Shown here piece by piece: positions 55,001 through 64,000 of a DNA stretch of 64,000 nucleotides. Position 1 is the first letter of the stretch, and the number at the start of each line of letters is the position of its first letter. A program made the position numbers and the translations under genes. Below the pieces are notes generated by a model that saw only the letters and a list, made by a program, of their open reading frames with translations, made no database searches and was not told where the DNA came from. Source of the stretch: Sipunculus nudus. Lineage: Eukaryota; Annelida; Sipuncula; Golfingiida; Sipunculidae. The stretch spans positions 28,439,339-28,503,338 of the forward strand of contig CM049316.1 in assembly GCA_026874595.1 (NCBI GenBank), given 5' to 3'.

Positions 55001-58000
55001 GGTCGCATTTTCGAGGTGGTCATCTAAGCGAGATCTTATATGAAGAGCAAAAAAGAATAGGAACCGTGCACAAGTGGTTGTTATTTTGAGGTGGTCGCAA
55101 ACCGCGGTAGGCGTTAGGCGAGGTCTTACTGTATATCCAGCGTTCTCTATCACTTTTTTTCATTCGTATTCCAGATGAAAATATATACTTCATTTTAAAC
55201 ACAGTACATTTTAAAGTATTATAAATGTATCTATGACAATTTTCTAATGATTATTCTAAATTACTAAAATAAAATAAATTTAAAACTTGCAAATTAATTT
55301 GAGCAACCAGTAAAAGCAAGCGACGTTGTGTGAGCCTATATTTAACTACATCACAATATCCATACAGTTTTGTTGTTTTTGCATCAAGTTTTTATGAGGG
55401 TCCTTAATTTTTTGTGGAGTTCCTTAAAGACAAGCTTGTATCCTGGATTATCATATCCTCAGTCAAACATAGTATGAAATGTCTCAGTTACCTCATCATG
55501 AATACTTTTATTCACAAAATCTTTTATGGAGTCTATTAATGTTTCCTGTTTGGTCACTTTGTTTAACAAGGGAAACAATTGATAGAAGCTTTAGAAAATG
55601 GCGTCTCAAAATACCCCGCACTAGAGGGGCGTTTCCCCCAGGTGTCAGGGGTCAAGTTTGGATTCGATCCGGACAAGCCCCCGGGAAGCCGGATTGATTG
55701 GAGGTTTGTTCAAGTTGGGGACGAATATATGGATCTTGAAAAGGTAGGTCACTATTTGTGGCTTCATATGATCCACATTGTATAGACAAATTTACATTTT
55801 TGTACTATTATTTTGAAATACATAGAATGTACTGTTAAAGCATTCTTTTACCATCATCTCCAGTGACAGCGGCTGTCAAGTAAACATAAGCTGACAAGAT
55901 TAGCAAATGTATATATAGGTAGTTGTCAGCTGCCTTACCATTCTTGTCACGAAGCTAGTGATTTTACTGATCTCATTACTTGACTAAAGGCGTGTTTCCA
56001 TTTGCGCGTATGTGTGTAGGAGCGGATATGCGTGAAAAAATAGGTGTGTTTCCAATATGCGCATATATGCGTATATGCGTGAACTGGCAGACATATATTT
56101 GTACAGTGGATCAAGCAGGCCTTCAACAAAAAGTTGGTGAAGTGACGTCATTTTTCTCCAAATCCCTCAGTTCACGCAGATATCCATAAAATCGCTCCTG
56201 TGTGGATTTTTAGCATATACGCACATACAAATATACGCTGACGGACACATTGAAACACCCCAGTTACAAAATCATAAGAGCGATTTTTGACGCATATACC
56301 CGCACATGGAAACATCCCTTAAGTCATAACATAAGGATGTCTAGAATTCAGTAGTGTCTTCACGAATATAACATTCGTGCCACGTCATATATAGTGTATA
56401 AATACGGCAACTTGAGGCGGTTTCCTGTTCAGAGTTCAGAGTCAGTGAACAGAACCAATGTGGGGCATATAATTACACTCTTTGCATTTTGTCTGTTTAA
56501 GACCTTTTCCACTACAATTGTGATATCTGTTGGCAACTTTTGACATCGTCTTCAAGTCCAATATATCAACGAAAAAGATCGTATTAGTTTTTTTTCTCAA
56601 ATTAAGGGAAGAGTGAAAAAATAAAATTAAAACTGTCGGAGTCCCTGGTGTGTATTTAGGTTCGTTTCACAAAACCTGCAATGCTGGGCCACATGACCCG
56701 AAAGAAGCCGACGACCGTGAAGCTCGTAGATTAGGTATCTTAAAGGGACCTTTTTTACATACCAGGTATTTTAAATATAAAATGAAATTTATGAAATAAA
56801 GTGTTTTCTCATTATATAATGATGGTATCTTCTAGTGGTAGGAATTGATTTTAAAATCTTAATCGATGATTGGAAAATAAAAACGACCGATGATCGATTA
56901 TTAATCGATTATTTTATGTATTCTCTGTATTACCTTAAAGCCGCTTTATACTATTACCTAAGATACTGACTCCAGTAAATAGTCTGACATGTACACCGGT
57001 ATTCATAATGAAACTATCAATCCAACCGCATCCAAGGTCGACTTGCTGTAGGACGATTGTTGGCTGTGCAAGGGACCGTATTGATGCTGTTAATTACTTT
57101 GTGTTCGTATAAATATATGACAGGATCGGATTCTTTGCATGTGCATATGCATAATCGTTTTTAAACGATAATGCAAAAATGCAGTCTATTTAATTGATTT
57201 TGAAAGAAAACGAGCAATCATCGATTTTAACCGATTAATCGGCACACCACTAGTATTTACCAATATTTTGATCTAATTTGCTCACTCCTGTACAACTTAA
57301 AAGCTGGAAAAGAAGCTGGCACTCTGCGCGATCATTGGCACAAAACATAAAGCGCATTGTGTTTTCAAGCTTCAAGGAGGTGGTTCTTATTGTTCTTCCT
57401 TTTTTTTTTTTGTCAACTCTCGCGCATGCGCAAAATCGGACCTCTGGTAAACAGATATAAATAAACTCATTTTATTCACACGCAGTGCCATATCAAGATA
57501 TAAAACAGGTGTATAGTAGAGATAAAGTCCATGTGCCGGGATTGGTTTGTTGGGAAACGTTTTGTATTCAGACAAAATGAGCCAATATAGCGTAAGATAA
57601 TACACATTGCAAATGTTTATACTTGTATTTATATTCTGTTTTAAATCTGAAGGTCATCATCCTTGCTAACTACGCATGTGTCGATATTGTTCTATTTTAG
57701 ACATTGTTTTAATTAGATTGTTTACTATTTTCGCAGACCGATTATCGTCTTTGCGTGAACCAATTCATCGCTAATGGTAAAGATGGTTACGATGTCCTCA
57801 AGAACTGTGAAATAATTGTAAGTAACCCACCTGAGATAATGGTGTTTTAAGATAATTTTGGATCTGTATGGATTGTCATAATCTACACTAAAAGTAATTG
57901 CGGAGCAGTGGTGTCAATTTTTCTTCCGGGGGGGATGACTTATAATAAATATAAACTTAATCACATTTCAAATATATTACAATTAATTATAAGGTTTTAG

Positions 58001-61000
58001 AAAATAAGGTATTATGTTTCGGGTATAAGTTTATTTTAAACCAGGTTTTTTTTATATAATATTTCATAGTACACTCATAAATGGAACCAAAGTCTTTAAT
58101 TCTATTTATTAATATATTTCATTTGCAATATATAAATATTATGCTATGAATCGTGGGAGGAAGATTACATAGACAATCCCCCCTTTCTAAAGTGTGTGTG
58201 TGTGGGGGGGGGGGGGTATATATTCCCCCATCCCCCTATATTGACTCCCCTGCTGCCGAGGGATAAGGAACAATTTTAATTCAAATTTAAATGGACCAAA
58301 ATATACCTGTAGGAAAAGGACTGAAACGTTATGTTTTCGATTTTCTTTCCAGTTTTACAGTTTTTGCAATTAAAATGCTGTCATAAGTTTACCTGGTGAT
58401 AGTTAATTGTCAGGGTTAATCCCGTCCTTATTGACAGGAATTGAAGATTTGTAGTGTCTTTTTTTTAATTTTTTTTTGTGAATTGGTGCTATTTGAACAT
58501 TTTAATTGACAGGTAAATGAAGAAGAAGGTCCTAAACTCATCACGACTGTCATGAACCATTTCGAGTCCTGTCGCATAATGAAAGGAGAGATGAAACCAA
58601 AGTTTTCTCATCGTCAAAGCATCATCCCCCTCACCAGGTAAACTCCAGTAAATGTGTAACCAAGGATGTGTATTGCCGGTTAAGACAAAGCTTATACCAT
58701 AGGATTATAATTCATTAAAGGAGCCCATTCACTTACCTTTGAATAAAGAATGTATGTGATTCCTGGTTTTCCGTGAAGGATGTATGAACTTGTTTATCAA
58801 CAATATGTTTGTAAACACAGCATGTTTGCAAACGGGAAAAACATGTAACCCAAGGTGGTAGGTTGTATTTATGTGGAGGTAGGAAGATCACCTGTTGCAA
58901 AAAGTCATTTGCAAAGCTCCGGCTTATCCGACTTGCCGCAAGATGCCTTTGTTGAATTTGTTTTATTTTGGCTGGGACCCACATATATAAAAAAAACACG
59001 TTTATATAAACAAAACAAGCAGTCTGTGTGCGTTGATATCCACGTTTTCTTGCCTATTTTTTATAGAAGCTCCAACGGATAACCTTTATTTAATAAAGGG
59101 TGAATAGGTGAATGGGTCCCTTTAAAGTTTTCTTGAAATTTTATTTTCTCTAGATAGATCAACAATTGTGTGCGTGACGTAAAGAAGTTTGGGATATATG
59201 TCAGTAAACTTTCAGTGACATTCCTGTGGTAGAGGAATGATGATACCTGCATTATACGGAAAATTAGCAAAAATTAAAATATAAATAATATAAATATCAA
59301 ATAAATTTATTACAGGAGGAGAAGTATATTTTATCAGCAAACCATCGACTGTGAGAGCTCCAGACTTTGCTTACGTCAACCCTTGGACTGTAGGGAAAGT
59401 TTCTTTAATCAGAAAACCATCCATTGTGAGAGTCCTACGCCCCGATCACGCCCACCTTTGAAGAGACAGACACAGGTAGATATCCAGGATAGACCGATCT
59501 TCACTCGCACCGTCACAGTCGTCAAGGCACCACGCTCCTCATCCCGCAGTCTCAGGTTAGAGCGTCATCAGAGCATCAATGAGGTAGAGAAAATGAGTAT
59601 TAACCATGCTCTAGCTCCACGGGTGGAAGGCCGGATCTTCATACTGACCAATCAGGTGAGGTAATAAAGGTGTTGCTGTGGTAACAGAACCGAGAACACA
59701 AATAAGTTGATAAATTAGTCAGCTGCACCCAGTAGAATAAAAACGGTAACCATGGCTGGAAAATACTGAGATGCCATGGTAACAGAACAGACAACTCTAC
59801 AATATAACCTTTACCAGGAATGTAATTACAGTAGAGCGTCGTTTATCCAAAGAGCTCGGGGGACAGTTTTTTTGTTCGGATTCGATTCCACCCGATTCAT
59901 CATGATTAACAACCTGCCGCGAACCATCGGAGTTTATTAGAGATTAAAAAATCATGGATTAATGATGTTAGTCGAAAATAAGCGTTTGCAACCGCATTTT
60001 GTTAGGTTTTCCATCAATTTAATCCATTACCATGTAAAATACATGTAAATTATTGCTAATGGCCCCAGATAATCAGAATTTGATGCATTGTTGAATAGTT
60101 TTTCATATGTGTACTTCGGAAAATTGTCAAAATTTCAATTTTCAGTTTTAAATTTCGGATTAACGATTTTCTCGGGAAAACGACCTTCTGTAGTTGCTAT
60201 GTTAACCGGAAAGAGACCATGAATAATTAGTCGAATCTATGAATACGTTATCTGTTATCATTCTGGTAGGGAAGTTTCATAAGTCGCACAATAAGAGTAA
60301 CTTAAAGGCCCCTGTATATAATGGGGTATTTTAAGTACCTATAGATACCTTTTGATGGAAACAATGTTCACTACATGTGAACATCTGCCATCGATAGGCA
60401 TTTGTACTTCGTTGGTAATGAGATAATTGTCAGATAATGTTAGACATATGAATACGCCATTTATACCACAGCAGCTGGAGACACCGGGTAAATGTATAAA
60501 CGTATCGGCGCTTTGATATGTGCATTATGTGCACACTGATCACCCGTCCAATTAATTACTGATCTGATCAGGCGGATCATTTTTTAATTAAATAAATAAA
60601 TAAAAAATATATATAAATGTATATATTTTATATATATGGAACAATGAGACACTGTGGCTGGCTTCTGTTAGCGAGGGTTTTAAATTCGTGATATTGCAAG
60701 AGGGGTATATTCGCGAAAATAAATCTATCGTGAATAAGAAGTCCCATCGACGAAGGCAAATTTGCAAAGTGAAAGGTTGACATTATGAATAAAAATAGAT
60801 TGTGTATGTTCAAATATTAATATTTTAAAAACCTGCCGTTAACGAACCATAGTTTTTGTTTAGAGGTTAATTCTCTCAAGATTTACTCGACATGCAGGTT
60901 TAAGCGAGTATATATGCAGTAAACGTCATTGATCCAGGCATATTATAGGGGTTTCAGGATATGTATAAGTGGTTTCCATTTGGATAACTGCACTAGTTAC

Positions 61001-61536
61001 TTTTGTATACCATGGTTTACCGGCGGGTTTTCCAATTGGTTAACTTCACGTTTACTTCTGAATTATTCAATTGCTCACTGGAGGAATTTCCAATTAGGTA
61101 GAGGCACTATAGTATTTCCCCCTCCATGTTTTTCAGGTGTTTCCAATAAGATAACCTTCATCACCACTGTTTTTCTGGAAGATTTTCCAATTAGGTAACG
61201 GCACGAGTTTTTCACCACCACTTAAAGGTGGCTGCATTTATGACGACATAACCCTGTTTACCGAGGGCGACTTCCGAAACATGGTTTACAGGAAAGTTTT
61301 TCAATTAGAAAACTACGGTGGTTGGAATATTTAAATTAGAATAGGTACCGTAAACGCACTGTTGACTTCATGAAAAAAAGGTTACCTGGATTGTTTTTCC
61401 AATATGTAATGATTGACAATTATGAATTATATTTTAGACACGAGATGAACAGGAGCAGAAGTTGAGGCAGCATCTGAACTGTAAGAATCTCCTAGCAACC
61501 AGAATCACCGAGCTGGACGAGGCGGTAGCCGAGTGA
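48893..61536 (+). CDS. UshA/5'-nucleotidase-family metallophosphoesterase, complete gene (632 aa)
   Basis: Predicted Mn/Zn-type binuclear phosphatase of the group named 'mannosylglucosyl-3-phosphoglycerate phosphatase-like' in mollusc annotations; the real substrate is unknown (nucleotide or sugar phosphate). Thirteen coding exons with consensus GT-AG sites and consistent phases: 48893-49067, 49254-49340, 50298-50437, 50756-50881, 51677-51799, 52810-52975, 53525-53620, 54175-54342, 55571-55743, 57737-57817, 58513-58637, 59316-59655 and 61438-61536 (TGA 61534-61536). Total 1899 nt. Metallophosphatase motifs in order: LHFND (11-15), SGDAF (50-54), GNHD (83-86), ALTHM with H186, GGHDHD (207-212). 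The 5'-nucleotidase C-terminal domain follows: NSGSLRSD (324-331), GRFPQVSG (380-387), GKDGY (432-436). Then a ~150-residue tail. No signal peptide, TM segment or GPI signal, so a cytosolic enzyme, unlike CD73. The start ATG lies in an exon with a TTTTCCAG acceptor at 48848, so a 5' UTR exon exists upstream. Confidence 0.93.
49254..49340 (+). CDS. Phosphoesterase exon 2, GNHD
   Basis: 87 nt between TTCTAG and GTAAGA. It completes Met59 (A|TG) and encodes STVTQGKQMVPVLNKLGIQC then ACYGNHDF. GNHD supplies an Asn metal ligand and the catalytic His. Confidence 0.95.
49341..50297. other. Phosphoesterase intron 2
   Basis: AT-rich intron with no element identified. Confidence 0.4.
50298..50437 (+). 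CDS. Phosphoesterase exon 3
   Basis: 140 nt, TTGCAG acceptor and GTGAGG donor. It completes Asp88, then FGVDSLVDKAKQSTFPWLIS, NVYDNETENPLAEGATSC and VIEWQGHK. D-FG.(D/E)...........FPWL.SNV is the family pattern after GNHD. Confidence 0.95.
50756..50881 (+). CDS. Phosphoesterase exon 4
   Basis: 126 nt, phase 0, CACAG acceptor and GTGGGT donor. It encodes FGILGLVESEWIATISTIDP, EDVTFIDFVEEGRRLAKELR and EQ. GLVE.EW..T......V...DFVE is typical of this phosphoesterase group. Confidence 0.94.
50882..51676. other. Phosphoesterase intron 4
   Basis: Contains open stretches on both strands (50838-51203 plus, 50909-51148 minus) with no recognisable domain. No repeat recognised. Confidence 0.35.
51677..51799 (+). 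CDS. Phosphoesterase exon 5, metal motifs IV-V
   Basis: 123 nt, phase 0, ACCAG acceptor and GTGAGT donor. It encodes GADYIIALTHMRWPNDEKLA, QNVEEIDLILGGHDHDYNIK and Q. H186, H209 and H211 are the expected metal ligands. Confidence 0.96.
51800..52809. other. Phosphoesterase intron 5 with a GC-rich, CRE-containing hairpin region
   Basis: At 52300-52475 the sequence becomes GC-rich and holds two perfect inverted pairs: GCTCAGTGACG (52332-52342) with CGTCACTGAGC (52372-52382), and GTGCCGGGC (52392-52400) with GCCCGGCAC (52462-52470). TGACGTCA, the full cAMP-response-element palindrome, lies at 52338-52345. The rest is AT-rich. Confidence 0.6.
52810..52975 (+). CDS. Phosphoesterase exon 6
   Basis: 166 nt, TTTCCAAG acceptor and GTGATG donor. 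It encodes VNGRYVIKSGTDFRNLCQVT, LTFHEGKAEVHTQEVIIDSS, IEEDEEVKAIVNEYS and one base of Gly. The end of the exon and its donor lie inside a 32-bp tandem duplication (52957-53008); only the first copy has GT after TTCAG, the second has GC. Confidence 0.93.
53525..53620 (+). CDS. Phosphoesterase exon 7
   Basis: 96 nt, TTGATAG acceptor and GTTTGT donor (weak). It encodes VFQNRMERELGVMETELDGR, FSQIRTKETNL and parts of two Gly codons. LGV....LD.RFS.IR..ETNLGN is the standard linker into the 5'-nucleotidase C-terminal domain. Confidence 0.93.
   Translation, partial: GCSKIGWRGNWVSWRRSWMDDSARSGQKRQI
53621..54174. other. Phosphoesterase intron 7
   Basis: AT-rich intron, nothing recognised. Confidence 0.4.
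54175..54342 (+). CDS. Phosphoesterase exon 8, substrate-binding Arg
   Basis: 168 nt, TTTCTAG acceptor and GTATGT donor. It encodes NFVTDVMLTSVEADVALLNS, GSLRSDRIHPKGPFKMKDLM and AILPIQGPLMVIKVS. NSGSLR takes the place of the N.GGIR motif whose Arg binds substrate in 5'-nucleotidases; F.MKDLM.ILP is also conserved. Confidence 0.95.
54668..54853. mobile_element. MITE, CAG-GGATCCAG family, with target duplication GTACC
   Basis: A 186-bp element starting CAGAGGCGGATCCAG and ending CTGAATTCGCGCCTG (inverted), flanked by GTACC at 54663-54667 and 54854-54858. The interior has GGTCC/GGACC blocks as in the copy at 12104-12307. It lies in phosphoesterase intron 8. Confidence 0.65.
54955..55131. mobile_element. 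Pogo/Tigger-like MITE (CAGTAAAACCT ends)
   Basis: It starts CAGTAAAACCT and ends AGGTCTTACTG followed by TA. The interior repeats GACCACC/GGTGGTC, typical of Tigger-derived miniature elements. The left flank lacks a clean TA. Confidence 0.5.
55571..55743 (+). CDS. Phosphoesterase exon 9
   Basis: 173 nt, TTTAACAAG acceptor and GTAGGT donor. It encodes (G)KQLIEALENGVSKYPALEGR, FPQVSGVKFGFDPDKPPGSR and IDWRFVQVGDEYMDLEK. GRFPQVSG..F.FD contains the Phe that stacks on the base in 5'-nucleotidases. Confidence 0.95.
55985..56322. mobile_element. MITE with TTTCCAT-type inverted ends
   Basis: The left end AAAGGCGTGTTTCCATTTGC and the inverted right end AAGGGATGTTTCCATGTGC (ending about 56322) form an imperfect inverted repeat. 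They are followed on both sides by GCGTATATGCG-type and AGCGAT segments arranged symmetrically, so much of the ~338-bp element can fold back. Family not determined. Confidence 0.5.
56833..57252. mobile_element. hAT-like MITE
   Basis: 420 bp with ends TAGTGGTAGGAATTGATT and, inverted, TAGTGGTGTGCCGATTAATC. It is flanked by GTATCTTC (56825-56832) and GTATTTAC (57253-57260), an 8-bp target duplication with two mismatches. Ends and size of duplication fit hAT transposons. Partial copies lie at 2018, 23177 and 25334. Confidence 0.6.
57737..57817 (+). CDS. Phosphoesterase exon 10
   Basis: 81 nt, phase 0, TTCGCAG acceptor and GTAAGT donor. It encodes TDYRLCVNQFIANGKDGYDV then LKNCEII. It corresponds to the Y.V..N.F...GGDGY motif; here GKDGY. 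Confidence 0.95.
57818..58512. other. Phosphoesterase intron 10
   Basis: Contains a (TG)n plus G-run at about 58193-58217 flanked by C-rich stretches (58180, 58228). No gene. Confidence 0.4.
58513..58637 (+). CDS. Phosphoesterase exon 11
   Basis: 125 nt, TTGACAG acceptor and GTAAAC donor. It encodes VNEEEGPKLITTVMNHFESC, RIMKGEMKPKFSHRQSIIPL, T and two bases of Arg. It leaves the catalytic domain and enters a basic, Ser-containing tail. Confidence 0.92.
58638..59315. other. Phosphoesterase intron 11
   Basis: AT-rich. Plus- and minus-strand ORFs of 70-90 codons overlap here with no recognisable domain; considered chance. Confidence 0.4.
59316..59655 (+). CDS. Phosphoesterase exon 12, tail with an internal repeat
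   Basis: 340 nt, TTACAG acceptor and GTGAGG donor. It is open for 113 codons in the frame set by exon 11. It has two similar segments 25 residues apart, IFYQQTIDCES and FFNQKTIHCES, then a basic stretch (RSRPPLKRQTQVDIQ, RSSSRSLRLERHQSINE) and APRVEGRIFILTNQ. RxxS-type sites (RRRS, KRQT, RHQS) make phosphorylation by basophilic kinases plausible. A second frame is also open at the start of the exon, but the phase of exon 11 excludes it. Confidence 0.9.
59829..60190. mobile_element. Pogo-like MITE (CAGTAGAGCGTCG ends)
   Basis: 362 bp starting CAGTAGAGCGTCGTTTATCC and ending with the inverted partner (CGTTTTCCCGAG...; ...CGACCTTCTG), flanked on both sides by TA. This end sequence is typical of pogo/Tigger-type elements. 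Non-coding. It lies in phosphoesterase intron 12. Confidence 0.65.
60960..61320. repeat. Degenerate tandem repeat with TTTCCAATTAGGTAAC
   Basis: Six diverged copies of a TTTTCCAATTAGGTAACGGCAC-like word at about 60969, 61026, 61085, 61140, 61183 and 61298, spaced about 45-115 bp. It occupies the last part of intron 12 up to about 120 bp before exon 13. Confidence 0.55.
61438..61536 (+). CDS. Phosphoesterase exon 13, stop codon
   Basis: 99 nt, ATTTTAG acceptor, phase 0. It encodes TRDEQEQKLRQHLNCKNLLA then TRITELDEAVAE and TGA. It is rich in charged residues and probably a short helix. Confidence 0.92.
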   Translation, partial: TRDEQEQKLRQHLNCKNLLATRITELDEAVAE

Positions 61537-61620
61537 CGTGGCAGTAGCGGAGTATAGCACATGACAGTTCTATTTTTGTTACAGCAATACAAAATAAACT
61601 GGTTACGGACCATTGACCAT
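61537..61620 (+). terminator. Probable 3' UTR with AATAAA
   Basis: AATAAA occurs at 61593-61598, 57 bp after the stop codon, and would give a very short 3' UTR. Another AATAAA lies near 62245. Either may be used. Confidence 0.45.
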
Positions 61621-63085
61621 TATAGAAATAACGACGAAATTTAGTAGGAGAGGATCTAACTAATTTGGGAGAAAATGACAATAGCATCCCTGATCATGTA
61701 CTGCTATATCAAGGCGGAAAAGACATTTCCCATGAGAGCAATTAGAACTGCTCCATAGGGGGTGGCACTGTGTCACTGGGTCCGAGATTTTTTTTTTTCA
61801 AATACTCCCACACTTTTTTTAACTTCAGCTATCTACGCCCTGGATTATGGGTTACATGTGATTTAATTGATATGTCATTTTATCAATGCAGAAGATCATC
61901 CAGATCAAGATAGAATGGACATATGATGCACCAAAGCTTTTTTTATATCGTGCGATTATAGTTGTGGTACTATAATTACTTACTATCATTAAATGCACAC
62001 AGCATGGCTTTTTCAATAATATTAACTGTGTGTGTGGGGGGGGGGGGGGGTCTCTATAAGGGTCAGTCCCGTATCGGCCAGGACCTACAATTTAAGGCTG
62101 CCGGAAAGCCAACACGAAGGCAAATATATAAATTAAACGACCACTAATATCGCTTGATATTGGTCACTGTGTTATTTTTTACTAAACATTTGATTTAGTT
62201 CCACGTCACATATGAAATGTGTAATTTAAGATTTCAACTTCGGGAAATAAAAACGAAATTAACCTGTTTTGACCAAAAGCTAACCAGTTTACGATACGCA
62301 TATAGAATAACTGCCATTTTATTTGGAAGTGGATATGCGTATTTTTTTTAGATATCGCGTTTCAAATAATGTTTTGCCCCCGGACTGATAGACGAACGGA
62401 GCTGCATGATCACTCGCTGTAATTACAAACTGCCCGAAAGATTCAAAATTAAGGCTACATGCGGATGCTTTTTCAATGTTATTTTGTACTTTTTGGCATA
62501 TTAAATTTTAAAATAGATTTTTCACGAATATAATATGTTTTTTCTGATATATTTGCTTCTGTTCATATACAGTAAAATTTGTTTTTATGCCTTTGTATTT
62601 ACTGTTGCCTTTGCATTTTTATTGTGTTCTGTTTACATTTGGTATACTGGATTTTATGAGCAGCAATGATTTCGGCCAGATCACGTGCAGATTTCTTCAT
62701 TTATGTTATAGATAGCAGAGCGGCTTGAATAAGCAAGGTCTCTGATAGAGTAGCTGCCAGAGCGTTGGTATGATAGAAAGATGCATCTTTATATTTGCTC
62801 GGTATTTGCCAAACAGGTACAGTCAGACATGCCAGGGAGAAGTCCTTCTGGAGCAGAATGGTGTTTCAATATTTCATCTATCGCAATCTGGTTACGCGTC
62901 GGTCAAATGAAAGATGTTGAATATCATATATAATGATGACAATGGCTAGGGATGAGACTGGCGGATCCAGAACAAACTGATGGGGGGGGGGGGGGGCGCT
63001 CAGATTCTAGCTTGCATGGTGTTTATAGGCGCGTAACGCCCGTGGGGGGGGGGGGGGGGGGGGGGGGGGGGTAGGGGGGGGGGGG
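61621..63085. other. 3' flank with G-runs
   Basis: No gene seen. G-runs at 62036-62050, 62981-62996 and especially 63044-63085 (about 40 G with two interruptions). Near 62958, GGCGGATCCAGAAC looks like one end of the CAG-GGATCCAG MITE family. Confidence 0.5.
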
Positions 63086-64000
63086 TTGTCCCCCTCACAC
63101 GGTCAGGAATTTTTTTGAAGATACGGTGATTAAGAAATAACATTTGAGCATTTTCGGGCACTTAAACCAGACATTTTTGAATATGATAAATTGGATACAA
63201 ATTGTAGAAGTCAATGACCATAGCCTCAACCGAATCCGTCAGTTTTGTTAACACCTCTTAGATAACCGAGGCTTACATTTCACTATAATAAAATATCCAT
63301 ATAATGGCACGATTTCTAATCATATGTAATGATATGGTAATTACATAAAATACTAAAAAAAAATACATAACCCATGAAACTTGGATACATAAATTTCCGC
63401 TTGGGATGCTCTCAACTCAGATGGGGCACATCACCTGCCATCATAACTTTCCCCGTTTGTGACTGCCACTAGCGCCATCTGTCAGCAAAGCAACTAACAA
63501 TTTCACCTGCCTCCTCGGGACAATATCGTAATACAATTTCGCTTAGTTAATTGCCAAAAAGTTCTTATAAAACATTTCAAAATATTGATTTATCAATTTT
63601 CAATATAAATAAGGTATATATCGAAGTAATCGGAAGACAGCTTATGTTTGTTTTTGTAATATTTACATAGATTAGGGATCATTCTGTCACATATCGTGTC
63701 GCGAAGTTGCAAGTGAGTAAACAGTTGTGCATTTCTTCTCTCGTTCACGCCCATAAGTTAATAAGTCCTGTTCTGATGTCGTTATGAATCTGAACACGAG
63801 TGCTAATAGACCACAATTGATTCAAGTACACTTAGAGATATGTATTAAATTGTCAATCTCCTGTGATTTGTGTATGTGCATTTCTCCATCTTAATTCATT
63901 CAGTCGTTCCTGCAGGCCGCGGTGAGTTCGACAGCAGTGTCTCCAGGTCACTGTGTGCAGTGCAGTCGGGCAGTGTAACGTTACCTGACTCATTAACGGT
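63086..64000. other. Right-edge DNA, possible first exon of another gene
   Basis: GC content rises after about 63900. CAGGCCGCG|GTGAGT puts a consensus donor at 63922, as would a 5' UTR exon of a plus-strand gene continuing past the window. No coding frame is recognisable, so this is only a hint. Confidence 0.2.

Larger units (their letters stand above)
55744..57736. other. Phosphoesterase intron 9, rich in miniature transposons
   Basis: Holds the two elements listed separately (55985-56322 and 56833-57252). The remaining sequence is AT-rich with no exon needed by the reading frame. Confidence 0.45.

Overview
This is eukaryotic, AT-rich DNA with large introns, almost certainly from a bivalve mollusc or a close lophotrochozoan relative. 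The coding exons are animal-like. The introns hold 'pearl'/Helentron-type repeats (core repeats, an ACGG microsatellite, a terminal hairpin) that are characteristic of bivalves. Many miniature inverted-repeat DNA transposons and long G or C runs are also present. No species call is possible from the sequence alone.

Layout. Minus strand, about 0.74-30.1 kb: a nearly complete alanine aminotransferase gene (GPT/ALT, PLP-dependent class I aminotransferase). I reconstructed 13 in-frame coding exon positions with matching splice phases (about 502 codons); only the last 3' exon lies before position 1. About 30-48.8 kb: intergenic DNA rich in repeats. It includes a 4.3-kb foldback (39.65-43.96 kb), a ~480-bp element present twice, and a cluster of 'CTCAACACCGTTACC' motifs at 34.8-35.8 kb. 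Plus strand, 48.89-61.54 kb: a complete 13-exon gene for a 632-residue intracellular UshA/5'-nucleotidase-family metallophosphoesterase, of the group usually labelled 'mannosylglucosyl-3-phosphoglycerate phosphatase-like' in molluscs. About 61.5-64 kb: 3' flank with simple repeats and possibly the first exon of another gene at the right edge.

The most interesting observation is in the aminotransferase gene. Two alternative versions of one exon lie 433 bp apart (15201-15314 and 14654-14767). Both are exactly 114 nt, both start and end in phase 0, and both carry good splice sites. Each encodes the 38-residue segment with the IPxPxYPLY active-site motif, and they share only 16 of 38 residues. 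This is the signature of mutually exclusive exons that would swap part of the cofactor/substrate pocket.

The two genes are divergent (head to head) but about 19 kb apart between coding starts, and nothing shows shared regulation. Alanine aminotransferase interconverts alanine plus 2-oxoglutarate with pyruvate plus glutamate, a reaction bivalves use heavily in anaerobiosis and osmotic adjustment. The metallophosphoesterase is predicted to hydrolyse a nucleotide or sugar-phosphate ester in the cytosol. Nothing in the sequence ties the two into one pathway.
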